Source: Rhodocollybia butyracea (taxonomy: Eukaryota > Basidiomycota > Agaricomycetes > Agaricales > Omphalotaceae). From it: a stretch of DNA of 50,454 nt. Under the pieces are notes generated by a model. The model saw nothing but the letters and a program-made list of their open reading frames with translations, was not told the origin of the DNA and searched no databases. Location of the stretch: positions 1-50,454 of the forward strand of contig JADNRY010000422.1 of the NCBI GenBank assembly GCA_015501585.1, read 5' to 3'. Within the stretch, counting starts at the first letter, position 1. The number at the start of each line of letters is the position of its first letter. Shown in pieces: positions 32,413 through 41,947 of the stretch. The position numbers and the translations under genes are program-made.

Positions 32413-34910
32413 TTATGCTTCTGAAGATTCCTCCTCGACAGGTTCAAGAGTGTATTCACTCTCAGAATTTATTTCTTCATCATTGACGATGTCAATGACT
32501 AGAGTTTCATGAGAATCCATATCCGGACTCTCTATATCTGAGTTGGTATCTTCCATCTTGTCCGCATCTTCTCTCCTCGACGAGAGATAGTATTCATAGA
32601 GGGCAATATTGTCCTCAATGCGTGTGACGGCCTTGACCATCATTTTGAGATTGGCGTATTCAGGGACAATACCCTGGTCCGTCAGTTGATCGAGAATATC
32701 AATGGGTAATCCACTGATAAATTGTTTGCGCATCAGATACGCATTTGGTTGCTGCTGCATCCTAGATGCCCAGCGTACCAGCTTTGAGTAATAATCTCGT
32801 ACTCCACTAGTAGGGAGTACACAACATCCTCAAACTGCTGTGCAGCTTGATGGATGGTAGATGCTTGAACGCACCTATCAAAGACTCCAATTACGGCATC
32901 TTCAAAATTCCAGACCAGTTTGGTCTGGTGAGCACCAACGACTTCATTGTTGTACCAATCAAGGGCTTTGTCCTTTAAAAACATGCCCAAAAGCTGAAGG
33001 CGGGCGGCATCATAACCCGGCCCGCAATAACGGTTGGCTTTAAACCACCGAAGCAGTGACAGTAGCCACCGCTCAAAGACTTCCACATCCGGCATACCAA
33101 AGTATGCCTCTGGATTAGGAATCTTGATTGATTTCACTCCTTCCAACGGAGGGAGTGGAGTATTCACATACTCGCGTATTTGTTTTCGGTACACTTTGTG
33201 TACCGAGTGCTGCCAGCTTTTACGATGGTCATCGTCGTCTGTTTTGGCGCGGAGTTTAGCTACAGCGTGTTGCTGTTGCTTTTTGCTGAGTTTCTCAGCA
33301 GACTTGAACAATTGTTCAATGCATGAATCATCAGATGACGATGTGGATTCTGGATCAGAGTGATCCGAGTTAGATGGTTCATCATCCCAGGGAGTGCGTG
33401 CGCGGTGTCGTTTGTCGCCATTTCTCCCCCTTCCTATTCCGTTACTGGAATTGGAACTGCGATTTTTGTCTGGTGCTCTTTGAGCACTGGACAGTCCAGC
33501 ATTATGCTTTGTTACCGGAGTCGCTGACTCCTGGTATCGTACCTCATTTAGTACAAGAAGGTCGATGGGTAATCCATCTTCATTGAATCCCACCCACTGG
33601 TCGGGAAGTTTCGGATGAGCGCTTCCATATTTATGGATGCTCAAATTCCTTTTTTGCTGAGTCGCAACACGACTCGGCCAGTCTGACAGTACACCTGTTG
33701 GACGCTTTGGAGGTGGGACCTTCCGTGCAGACTCAGCGACTATGCATGAGCCTTGGTTCAGAAAATTCTTATGATGTGTTGCATCATTTGACTTGATCTT
33801 TATCTCCGGCGGAGGTTTAGGTAGCTTCGTTGGATCACTAATATGTGATCTTCGAGGAGATTGTACTTCCTTGAGTTTGTATTGATTGAAGGCATTCATA
33901 CGCCTCCGATCCATGGACATAATAGTCAGTTCAGTATTACTGTCCGACATTTTTAGCAACTTAGTTGCTGCATTTGCTGCTTGTACAGCGGTAGTTCGAG
34001 ATGCACTCCGTACAGACGGTAGTGCCAGTTGTGGTGCCGATGATATCACCGGCGGTACTGTGTGTTGTACAGTACCTACGTATATGGCTTGCGCCATAGG
34101 TATTGGATGACTGTTACAGTCATCGGGTGCAGACGCCGTAGATCTGACCCATTGTGTCAGTTCCTCCCGTTGCGCTGGTGTTGATGGAAGTGCTTGCGGT
34201 CCTCTTGGAGCCGGCGATGCTCTTCCAGTGGTGGGACTAAGTCTCACCCGAGGCATATAGCCAATAGGACTCGATGAGTCCATCGGCACTGTACTAGTAG
34301 TATGTCCCCTAGGAACATACGGTGTCTCTACCGGATCCATAGGATCGCGGTGCCCATAGTTAGCACTAGGAATATATCCTTGTGCACTTGTATGATCAGC
34401 TTGGACATGTTGTCCAATCTTAGCCTGTACGCAATGTGATCGCCAAGGCTCAATTGCATGATGTTCAGCCTGAACGTTGTCATTTGATGTGGACCATTTC
34501 ATAGTCCGCAATAACTCAGGTGTGGCCAACACATGTCGGGCCACAGGCATAGCGATACGCATATCACTACCAACAGGTTTTGAAGAAGATACTTCTTCAT
34601 CCTTATCGAAGTGTTTTTGGACTATTTGGTCCAACTCACTTACAATCACATCAAAGGTTTGCTTATGATCCTTTTGGGTTGCTTGAACTGTCTCATTCAG
34701 TTCTTTCATTCTAGAAATAATGTCAGCTATGCTGACTATCTCATCGTTCTTTTGAACACTTGAAGCGTTCAAGCTTTCAGGCAATGCCTGTGCCTTTATG
34801 GACCTGGCAACAGGCGGTATGGTTGGTGACGTGGCACCAGTAATGGCAGCGCGATTGCTCGCACTTGCTTGCAACTTCCTTGATGGACTTAAAGAGGTCA
34901 TTGAGAACAC
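32413..34910 (-). pseudogene. Retrotransposon gag with a frameshift
   Basis: Frame one runs 34910-32733 (725 codons), with a long low-complexity N-terminal part and a retrotransposon-gag domain near its end (FERWLLSLLRWFKANRY, LLGMFLKDKALDWYNNEV). At about 32790-32800 the domain continues in the -1 frame (YYSKLVRWASRMQQQPNAYL, then KQFISGLP) to 32413, ending in an acidic tail. The break falls inside the gag domain rather than at a gag-pol joint, so it is more likely a mutation than programmed frameshifting. The protein would form the particle. No CCHC knuckle was recognised. Confidence 0.75.
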
Positions 34911-35087
34911 GTTAGTTCTCTTTTTGGGTTTTTAATTGCTTGGCAATCGTGATAGCGGGTCAGAATAGTGATGGCTTCTAAAAGAAGCAAGTTTTGTATG
35001 CGTAGTATACGGAACACGTTGAATCGAGTACTTAGATACTGAATTCTTAAGAACACTAGTAATATTATTACTTGATGTTCAAAAAAG

Positions 35088-35352
35088 TGTAACACCCCTA
35101 GGGTGGTCGTTCTTAATTCACACGAGAGAACACGACAAGGCTTTGCAATGTGTGTACTACAGGTGTAAAAGAACTACAGTATGTAAGCGCTAGACTTGAG
35201 TTTTATACTATGCATGACTTAATAGATAAGATTGACTATTAAATAGGCCGTTATCACTAGATAATGGCGATGTGTGATTAGATGGAGCGCTATCACTTAT
35301 TGATAGCGCCAGCAGGTCAGGACTAAGTCCATAAGACGGCGGGGGCGTTACA
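35088..35352 (-). repeat. 5' LTR of the retrotransposon
   Basis: 265 bp, the same ends as the left LTR. In element orientation this is the promoter-bearing LTR. Its inner neighbour (reverse complement of 35070-35087) would hold the primer-binding site; I could not assign the tRNA. Confidence 0.83.
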
Positions 35353-36392
35353 TATGGACTCCGAAGACGCAACGGAACATTTGTGACAGCATATCTCTAG
35401 TGGATGACCTGCCACCTGGGCAGGCAAAGTCAAGGGTAGCTGTGAAGTTCCTGCGTCCGTAATATCAGCATTGGTAGGACCAGCAGCGGAGTTAGGGGAT
35501 TGGAACTGCCAGCTGCTGAAATAAGTGTCCTTCATTCCCTGAAGAGTACCTGTTTCTGAGTCAGAAAGCTCCGAAGCCTCAGAGGCAACCCAACTGGGCC
35601 GCATTGATAACAGGATTGGATGATGAACATCCAACGGCTTCGTCCACCATAAGATGTAAGTCAGTATGTTGAGAGAGGCGAAAGCTACAGTTGTAATCTT
35701 GAGCTCTGTGATAGCTAGATGCTGAAATGCCCAAGAGATGACTTGGGCCATATTGAACCAGGTAGTCTGAACCAAAACAAGCAATTTTGACACTACATCC
35801 CCTTTGCTTTTGTCCATGATCTCAGAGGTAGTGATGGAAGGTAAAAGAATAGAGTTTTCCTCCAGAAGGGTAGCCAGTTGCGATTTCTGTAGGACACCAA
35901 TGACCTCTCCAGTGTCCTTGGTGAGCACGAACCCACCCATGACTATAAACATGCCATGAGTAAGTGTCCAATCAGAACCTGCAGAATCTTGAGTACAGAA
36001 AAATACTACGACAGCACCCAAAACCTACATCCAGGATAATCATGTAACTGTTTTATAGCTCTTTTTGCGGACCATAATTGATTTGCTGCCCACAAGATAA
36101 TATATTCTGGAGCAATAACTGCCACAGCTAGTATTTTTACTCTTCGCCAGAAGAGGTCCTGACCAGAGTCATGACAGGATGGAATATTGGGATGAACTGC
36201 GACCCAGGTACATGAAAAGATTGTGGTGAGGCAGCTCCAGATAATCCCTGAAATGGTGCGAGTAGAACTAGTATTTGGAGCAACATGAGAGAAGCCACTG
36301 GCTTCCAACTCGAGTGCTGGGATAGGAAGAGCGAATCCTTCCCAGATGAAGTAAAAGAGCACAATGAGCATTTCCTTGCCAGAAGGATTCAA

Positions 36393-37834
36393 TAAAGTTC
36401 AGTGCTTAACGACGATGCGTTGGTGATATATACCTACATTTCAGCGCCGCCCTAACAAGAAAAGCTACAGTGATGATCATGAGCTTCAACAGGTTGTTGG
36501 CATTGTGAAGCAAGAGAGGCATTGCTTTCAATTGCGATCGTTGGGCCGGATAGGTCCGTTCTAAGTAAAGTCTTCCAACTTTGTGACACATACTACCCGC
36601 GGGGTAAAAGCTGATATCCTCGATAATTTCAAGGATTTTTGTCTATTTGTCTGGTGCAGTACCAGATGGAGAACTAGGCAAGTGGATGCTACGAGGCAGA
36701 GGATAAGCGCTGAAATCTCTGAAGTAATACTGCTTACATACACTGGGCCTTTAACACAGTGGTCAAGGCAGTGGGTAGGCAGTTGGGTAGGCAGTTGATA
36801 CCTGGCATAGCCGGTTTGGTGTAATGGTGACCGCGTCAGCACAGTTATCGGCATCAATGATGCCGCACTGTACCACTACTTCCACGGCCATACGACTTAT
36901 AGTTGCATATTGTTGCAGTTGGTATTTGGTAGTACTGTAGCTGTATTGTATATTAACTTCGTAAGGACTATATAGTATGGTGCAGGTAAAATTTAGTGTA
37001 CTATAGCCCGGAAAATCACATCATATTGAAAACTATATCTACCAATTGAAGGTTGAAGCATTCTCAAGTCTGTGTCTCCTAAGCAAAGGATCATGTTGGC
37101 TCTTCTGCTCCTAGCACTGTATTTCAAAGCACTGTGCAACAATCAGACTAACCCCCCAAGGCTTGCCCAAGGCACATTTTCTCAAGAGTAAGGGCACATG
37201 TGATTTCCCCTTCAAGTTCATGGTACTTGCTTGAAGCCCTCTTGAGTCACAAGTTATTTTGGTACTTATTCTTCAAGTTTACAAACATCCAAGCTCAGGA
37301 GAAAAAGGACTAAGGACTTGAGGATATTTTAAAGCAAGTTTTTAGGTTACTTACCTAAATGAGTAGACAGTTTCCTCAATAAGAGGTTAATAAGAGGTGA
37401 TTTTCATTGTCATACACTGCGTTTCTACCGGCGCCATGCTATGAAGTCCCTAGGTACACTACTAGCAGTATGTATGCAACCGTAAGTTGTACGGTCACGG
37501 CAGTAGCAGTACAGTGCGCATCATTGATGCCGATGACTGTGCTGACACAGTCACCATTACACCAAAACCAGCTATGCCGGGTATCAACTGCCTACCCTAC
37601 TGCCTTGACCACTGCGTTAAAGGCAGTCAGAATTCAACTGCCACGGTCCTTGCCCCCGGTGATATTTTGACGAATAAGTTCCCCCTTGTGCCACATCATA
37701 TTCTCGCGCTACACTTCGTGAAGCTGATCAGCCGCGTCGGTGAAATCGAGGGTGCATCACAACTCTACGGTAGGGACTGGTTCGATTCTAGTAGTTGTAC
37801 CACAACTGCACCTGAAGGTAGCTTGCATTACAGA
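36393..37834. repeat. Flank with a large inverted repeat
   Basis: About 36720-36935 is the reverse complement, with mismatches, of about 37450-37640 (shared words 'ggcatcaatgatgc', 'tggtgtaatggtga' / 'tcaccattacacca', 'ggcagttgatacc'). The spacer is about 500 bp with no gene. The right arm lies in an open frame (37487-37855) with VRIIDADDCADTVTI and NCLPYCLDHCV, which looks like part of a Cys-containing protein. 36393-36600 is the upstream flank shared with the intact membrane-protein gene (27097-27290). Fragment-like, no complete gene. Confidence 0.5.
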
Positions 37835-38312
37835 CACTACGGCAGCGTCAAATAATAACATACAAAATTATTGCCGAAATTATTATTGTAACTAGTTTAC
37901 TTTTCCAGTATGAATCGCGGTCGAAAAAGATCACGTTTTTCGCGTGAAAAACAAATTGTGAAAGAGATAGAATTTCGCCTGAAAGTCTTGCATCATTTCG
38001 CTCGTGATTCATTCGGAATTTCTCGCGTAAAACAAAAGAAATTTCATAACCCTAAAACCAGCGCTTATTGAGCTCATTGATTGAATTGATTTAGGGTTAT
38101 GAAATTTCTTTTGTTTTTACGCGAGAAATTCCGAATGAATCACGAGCGAAATGATGCAAGACTTTCAGGCGAAATTCTATCTCTTTTACAATTAATTTTT
38201 CACGCGAAAAACGTGATCTTTTTCGACTGCGATTCATACCGAAAAAGTAAACTAGTTACAATAATAATTTCGGCAATAATTTCGTATGTTATTATTTGAC
38301 GCTGCCGTAGTG
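37835..38312. mobile_element. Foldback MITE 2 with CACTA-type ends
   Basis: 478 bp, near-perfect palindrome. Both ends read CACTACGGCAGCGTCAAATA inward, and the flanks carry the 3-bp repeat 'aga' (37832-37834, 38313-38315). The ends and the inner word 'aaattattgccgaaattatt' match MITE 1 at 27300, so the two are one family. No coding capacity. The right end lies 54 bp before the start codon of the F-box gene at 38367, so it is now part of that promoter. Confidence 0.8.
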
Positions 38313-38366
38313 AGACAGCAGTCTGAAGTTGGAAGCCATTTACTTCTGAGTCAGCGCTCCGCCATC

Positions 38367-39638
38367 ATGGGGATTTATTCGCTAGTCAAATGCGCCATAT
38401 TTCCTCAAAGCACGCACACACTTGCAGAGACCTTCCATGCACCAATCTGGAAAATTCCAAACGAGCTTATGCTGCTTATCTTCCAAATACTCTGCCATTG
38501 CTATGAACTAAGTGCGACAATTCTCGCAAAGGGGCAACCAACCCCATTGCCACTGCTGCTGAGCGCAGTCTGCTCTAATTGGCGCCACATAATGCTCGAC
38601 AATCCTAATCTATGGTCCATCATTCCCGTTGCGTTCATGCAATCCCGAAAAAAGCCCAACGGTCGTGCCATCCGTATCTTTCTTGAACGATCAAAAGCAG
38701 TTCCGTTGACAATCCTTTTGCAACTATCATCTTCATGTTCCAAAAAGGCCATCCGCCAGAGAGCCTTTCAGGCTCTCATCCATGAGGCCCCCCGATGGAA
38801 ACTGCTCCACCTTGCAGGTGATTTCCGGATTCTTAGAATTGATCACCCCATGCGCATAGTTGAATCATTACCGAAACTTGAAGCCCTCACTTTATGCAAC
38901 AGGGTAGTTCGCGAATCACTTTCAAACTTTCAATTTGTACCCATGCCGAGTCTCCACCGTGTCATCATCGTGACTTTACGGTCACCAATTGATCTCCAGT
39001 TAAATCTCCCATGGACACAGCTCACCATGTTACGCCTCCACGGAATTCACAATGTCCCAGCGTTGGTACAGCTCTGTCCCAAATTGACAGTGCTAAGTCT
39101 CATCTTGGATTCCGAATTGGGGGAGGCCCTTCCACGTTATCCAGTGGTCATCCGTCACAGCCATCTGAAGGTTCTATCATTGTGGTTAACGACGGATTCC
39201 GATATGCTACAAGTGCTGGAAAATGTTTTGGACGTGCTTGATTTACCCTCTTTGGATACCTTGCTTGTGCGGTGTTACGAAAGGCCGCCGGTTTCCCCTT
39301 GCATCGCTGCTCTAGTTATCGTGGACGAATTCATCCAAAGATCATCGTGCACCATAACGGGATTTTCTATCTACGATGTTGATGTTCTTGATTTTAGTAT
39401 CTTCATGGCCTTTCTCAAAATACTCCACCACAACACTTCCATTACTCGCCTCATCATTCTCGATCCGTCAAGAGGTTCAAAAGCTCAAGATGTCATTGAC
39501 CTTTTAAGACAACCTGGTTCGAGTGCCAATCCTCTGCCCATCCTACAAGCACTAGATTTTTGGACATGGAAAGAAGGCTGCGATGAGCTGCAGGTGGAAA
39601 CAATTGGGTTTAGACCCATTGGTTCCCTGGTAGTATAG
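38367..39638 (+). CDS. F-box protein of an agaric family, intact
   Basis: Single-exon frame of 423 residues from MGIYSLVKCAIFP. The frame is open back to 38286 inside the MITE, but alignment with the paralogue at 48722 supports the start at 38367. The F-box is IWKIPNELMLLIFQIL, followed by LLSAVCSNWRHIMLDNPNLW. Leucine-rich-like repeats follow (for example LPKLEALTLCNRVVRESLSN, LPWTQLTMLRLHGIHNVPAL). Such proteins are highly expanded in agarics and are presumed SCF adaptors; substrates are unknown. It is the only intact member here; decayed copies lie at 44725-46329 and 47398-48722, in the opposite orientation. Confidence 0.8.
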   Translation: MGIYSLVKCAIFPQSTHTLAETFHAPIWKIPNELMLLIFQILCHCYELSATILAKGQPTPLPLLLSAVCSNWRHIMLDNPNLWSIIPVAFMQSRKKPNGRAIRIFLERSKAVPLTILLQLSSSCSKKAIRQRAFQALIHEAPRWKLLHLAGDFRILRIDHPMRIVESLPKLEALTLCNRVVRESLSNFQFVPMPSLHRVIIVTLRSPIDLQLNLPWTQLTMLRLHGIHNVPALVQLCPKLTVLSLILDSELGEALPRYPVVIRHSHLKVLSLWLTTDSDMLQVLENVLDVLDLPSLDTLLVRCYERPPVSPCIAALVIVDEFIQRSSCTITGFSIYDVDVLDFSIFMAFLKILHHNTSITRLIILDPSRGSKAQDVIDLLRQPGSSANPLPILQALDFWTWKEGCDELQVETIGFRPIGSLVV

Positions 39639-40649
39639 TTGTTGATTTATTCGTGCCCACGCTCATGCAATTTCAATAGATCAGTACAATGGACTTGTGC
39701 GCCTGGAGTTAACGATGGCTTAGTAGTTGTAAGAACCAGAAAATGCTTTGTATATTATTATAGTACAAGACTTGCAATCGCTGATCCGGGATTCAATCCG
39801 AGGAGGTTCAGCCTGCTCCATCAAGAACGACACATTTTCTTGCACAACTTAGACTTGGTAGTTCGCAGTAATTTTTTATAGCGAGCAGACGGCCGCTCAA
39901 ATTCAAGGGCGACTGACCAACCATCGTACTGATAGCGGTGACAGCTCACTATCTTGATGGGATTTTGTCGCCAAAATCGTTGTGCTTCGCACGCTCAAAA
40001 TACCAGTTGACTGAACGGGTGGGCAAAGTGTGCACCTCCGATTACCCACCTACATTGATTACTAGGGCTTATAACTTGTAGCTCCTTTCCTTCGCAGCGG
40101 TGGTACTGTCACCCGGGGTTTCGTTGCCTTCTCTGAGCTCCTCTTCATCTCTTAGCCCTAAAGGCATCCGCGGCTGCCTTCCTCAGCTGATCCTCATCTC
40201 CCCTCCGAATCTCCTTGTGGTTGATCATGAAGAGCCGCATAAGGGCCGAAATCTTACAGCTCTGCGAAAATTCGTTGTTGAAGACTATACCGCAATGCTA
40301 CTTTCCTAATGGATACAGATATCGCAAGAGACCGGCGAACATATCTTGACGATGAGCACAATGACACCCCTTCAGTTAATATTCTCCATTGTCTTACCTT
40401 GTGCCACGTCCTATTAGTCGATGAAACCGAGGTTATGAATTCACATCACAGCTCTACGGCAAGGAGTGGGTCTGAGTCGCTAGTTGTACCACGACTGTTA
40501 TAGCTGAATCACCGTTCTTGTTCTGTTAAGGATTTTGGTGACTCTGGTAACGAGAGAGTGGAGTTCTCCATCTATCCAAAGCCTGGTGTTTCTAAAGGGT
40601 TGCTTCGATGCATTAAGAGCATAACTGGATTAGTACATGATGTATTCTA
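39639..40649. other. Downstream flank with repeated fragments
   Basis: About 39645-39745 ('cgtgcccacgctcatgcaattt', then 'ggcttagtagt') recurs inverted at about 44590-44710 and 47330-47450, beyond both F-box pseudogenes, so the 3' flank was copied with the family. About 40470-40580 repeats the end of the KRE9-like gene ('ttttggtgactctggtaacgag'). About 40255-40375 resembles 28940-29055. No intact gene seen. Confidence 0.45.
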
Positions 40650-41718
40650 CTAAGCTTCGTCGAAAACGACCTTTCGACGGTATTTGTTTTGATCACGGAG
40701 CCACTGCGGGTTGTAATTAGAGAAGAAAAGAAAGCGTAAACCAAACGAGAACGCACCTTTCGGTATTCGTGCAAAGAGCCGATTTTTTCACCTAGGAACG
40801 ATTAGCCCCGGATATTGGATCAGGATAAGAGACTCACCGTAATAGTCTGGGACAGGACTTGTCGGACTCTGTAGCGTCACATCTACGCGATTCTTCGCTA
40901 TCCTCTCGTAGAAACTCCTTGTCCTTTTTGTCAATCAAACTACCATATTTTTTTCGTCGAAGGGAGAAGACGCCATAGCGCAGCACCAAGACTCGGGCCA
41001 ACCACATAGCCAGCGCCCATACATGCCGCCGTGCAGATTCCGTAGAACATGAACGGGTCGATTCCCTGAGGAAAGAGTACGTCCGTCAGTGACGGTGGAA
41101 TCATTAATTCTAGAACACGCACGAAGATGGGTTTCATTGGATCCGTGTCCAAACTTCCAAAGTATGCAGCTCCACCTGCGAGACCTAGTATAGAACAGGG
41201 CACAGCGGCAAACTAGAAAAGCTTCAGTCTGGGTGCTCAATTTGGTTATTTTTCCGAGCTCACATTCTGCCATATTCGTTTACTTCGGCGAATAGTCAGA
41301 TACTGTGGCCATGTCAAGGTTTCCTTCCCATGCCTGGTAGTAGTTGACTGCGAGACACCAGGTTTTTATTCCTGAAGACGCGAGAGGTTTTCCCAGTGTT
41401 TGACGACTGTAAGACGGACGGCTCTACTGGTTCAGACCCTGCGTTCACAGTTGACGGTGATTTCGAAGATTTTATTCCCGAGGCCGAGGATGCGTTGTTA
41501 GAAGAAGATTGCGCGGTTGGCTCTGTCCCGGTTTTTTTGGCCTTTGTCGACTTTAATCGAAGAGCGGTTGTTCGTCCTGTATTTGTGAAAATTACAGAGG
41601 ATGACCGGAAAATTTGACGGGAGATATTCGCTTTGAAAGAAGAGCGAAAAGACGGTATGAAAAAGGTAGCCTGCATACTGCAACTTGAACAGCGCAAAGC
41701 AGAGGATGGAAAGATCAC
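40650..41718 (-). pseudogene. PAM17: PAM17-like mitochondrial import motor subunit, frame broken
   Basis: The exon chain is recognisable as Pam17: a presequence-like N terminus (MQATFFIPSFRSSFKANISR from about 41676; an upstream ATG is at 41718), LTWPQYLTIRRSKRIWQN (to 41264), FAAVPCSILGLAGGAAYFGS (41212-41123), GIDPFMFYGICTAACMGAGY (41065-40838), EKIGSLHEYRK (40791-40757) and QWLRDQNKYRRKVVFDEA (40703-40650). Pam17 is an inner-membrane subunit of the TIM23 presequence translocase motor. Inside exon 4 two single-base shifts are needed to follow the conserved reading: one in the A-run near 40950 and one near 40915 (between KDKEF and YERIAKNRVD). They do not cancel. The first intron boundary is also uncertain. 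So the gene is either a decayed copy or carries sequence errors; a more decayed fragment lies at about 46985-47160. Confidence 0.75.
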
Positions 41719-41947
41719 GTGTTGGATATCGAATTCAAGAATTACTCATCTCTCATATCAGTAGCAACTACTCGACTACTAGGACTAGTCGGCATAATCA
41801 CGAACGAGTCTGATCTTGATACAGCAGCAGCTTGGATACAGAGTCCAGGCGTATGGAGGCAATGCACACATTGAACGGCCAGTATCCGAATATGACGTGA
41901 AATTGCTTGACCAATGAAGAGGGCGCAGAGTTTGTTTTCGAACATTA

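Larger units (their letters stand above)
30471..35352 (-). mobile_element. LTR retrotransposon, non-autonomous, gag-bearing
   Basis: Two LTRs of equal length (265 bp; TG...CA ends) bound the element, and 'tatgg' flanks it on both sides (30466-30470, 35353-35357). Minus orientation is shown by a polypurine tract: the reverse complement of 30736-30747 reads 'agtgggggaggg' right before the left LTR. Gag is at 34910-32413 and a protease remnant at 31568-31209. In 4352 bp of internal DNA I find no reverse transcriptase, RNase H or integrase frame. This resembles the gag-only non-autonomous class (TR-GAG-like) and would rely on a related autonomous Ty3-type element. The stretches 30740-31200 and 31760-32400 are non-coding and full of short inverted repeats. 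Confidence 0.85.
29707..36392 (-). pseudogene. Second membrane-protein copy, split by an LTR element
   Basis: Exon 1 36392-36029, intron of 50 nt, exon 2 from 35978. The coding sequence is interrupted at 35353/30470 by the retrotransposon and resumes at 30465 to stop at 29707. Leaving out the element and one copy of its 5-bp target repeat, the exons sum to 1749 nt, exactly 583 codons, with no internal stop seen in either part. So the gene was intact when the element landed. It matches the 681-residue copy at both ends (SCLTTIFSCTWVAVHPNIP; EVQWTTFIPHV) but its hydrophilic middle is about 100 residues shorter. The present gene cannot make the full protein; a truncated product from the 5' part is possible. 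Confidence 0.85.

Noticed and set aside
33034..34668. Several plus-strand open frames inside the retrotransposon
   Set aside because: They are antisense to gag, short, and lack domain features.
36823..36850. tRNA A-box-like word 'tggtgtaatggtga'
   Set aside because: No matching B-box (GGTTCRANTCC-type) at the right distance and no cloverleaf; the word belongs to the inverted repeat and is also present in the coding-like arm at 37550.
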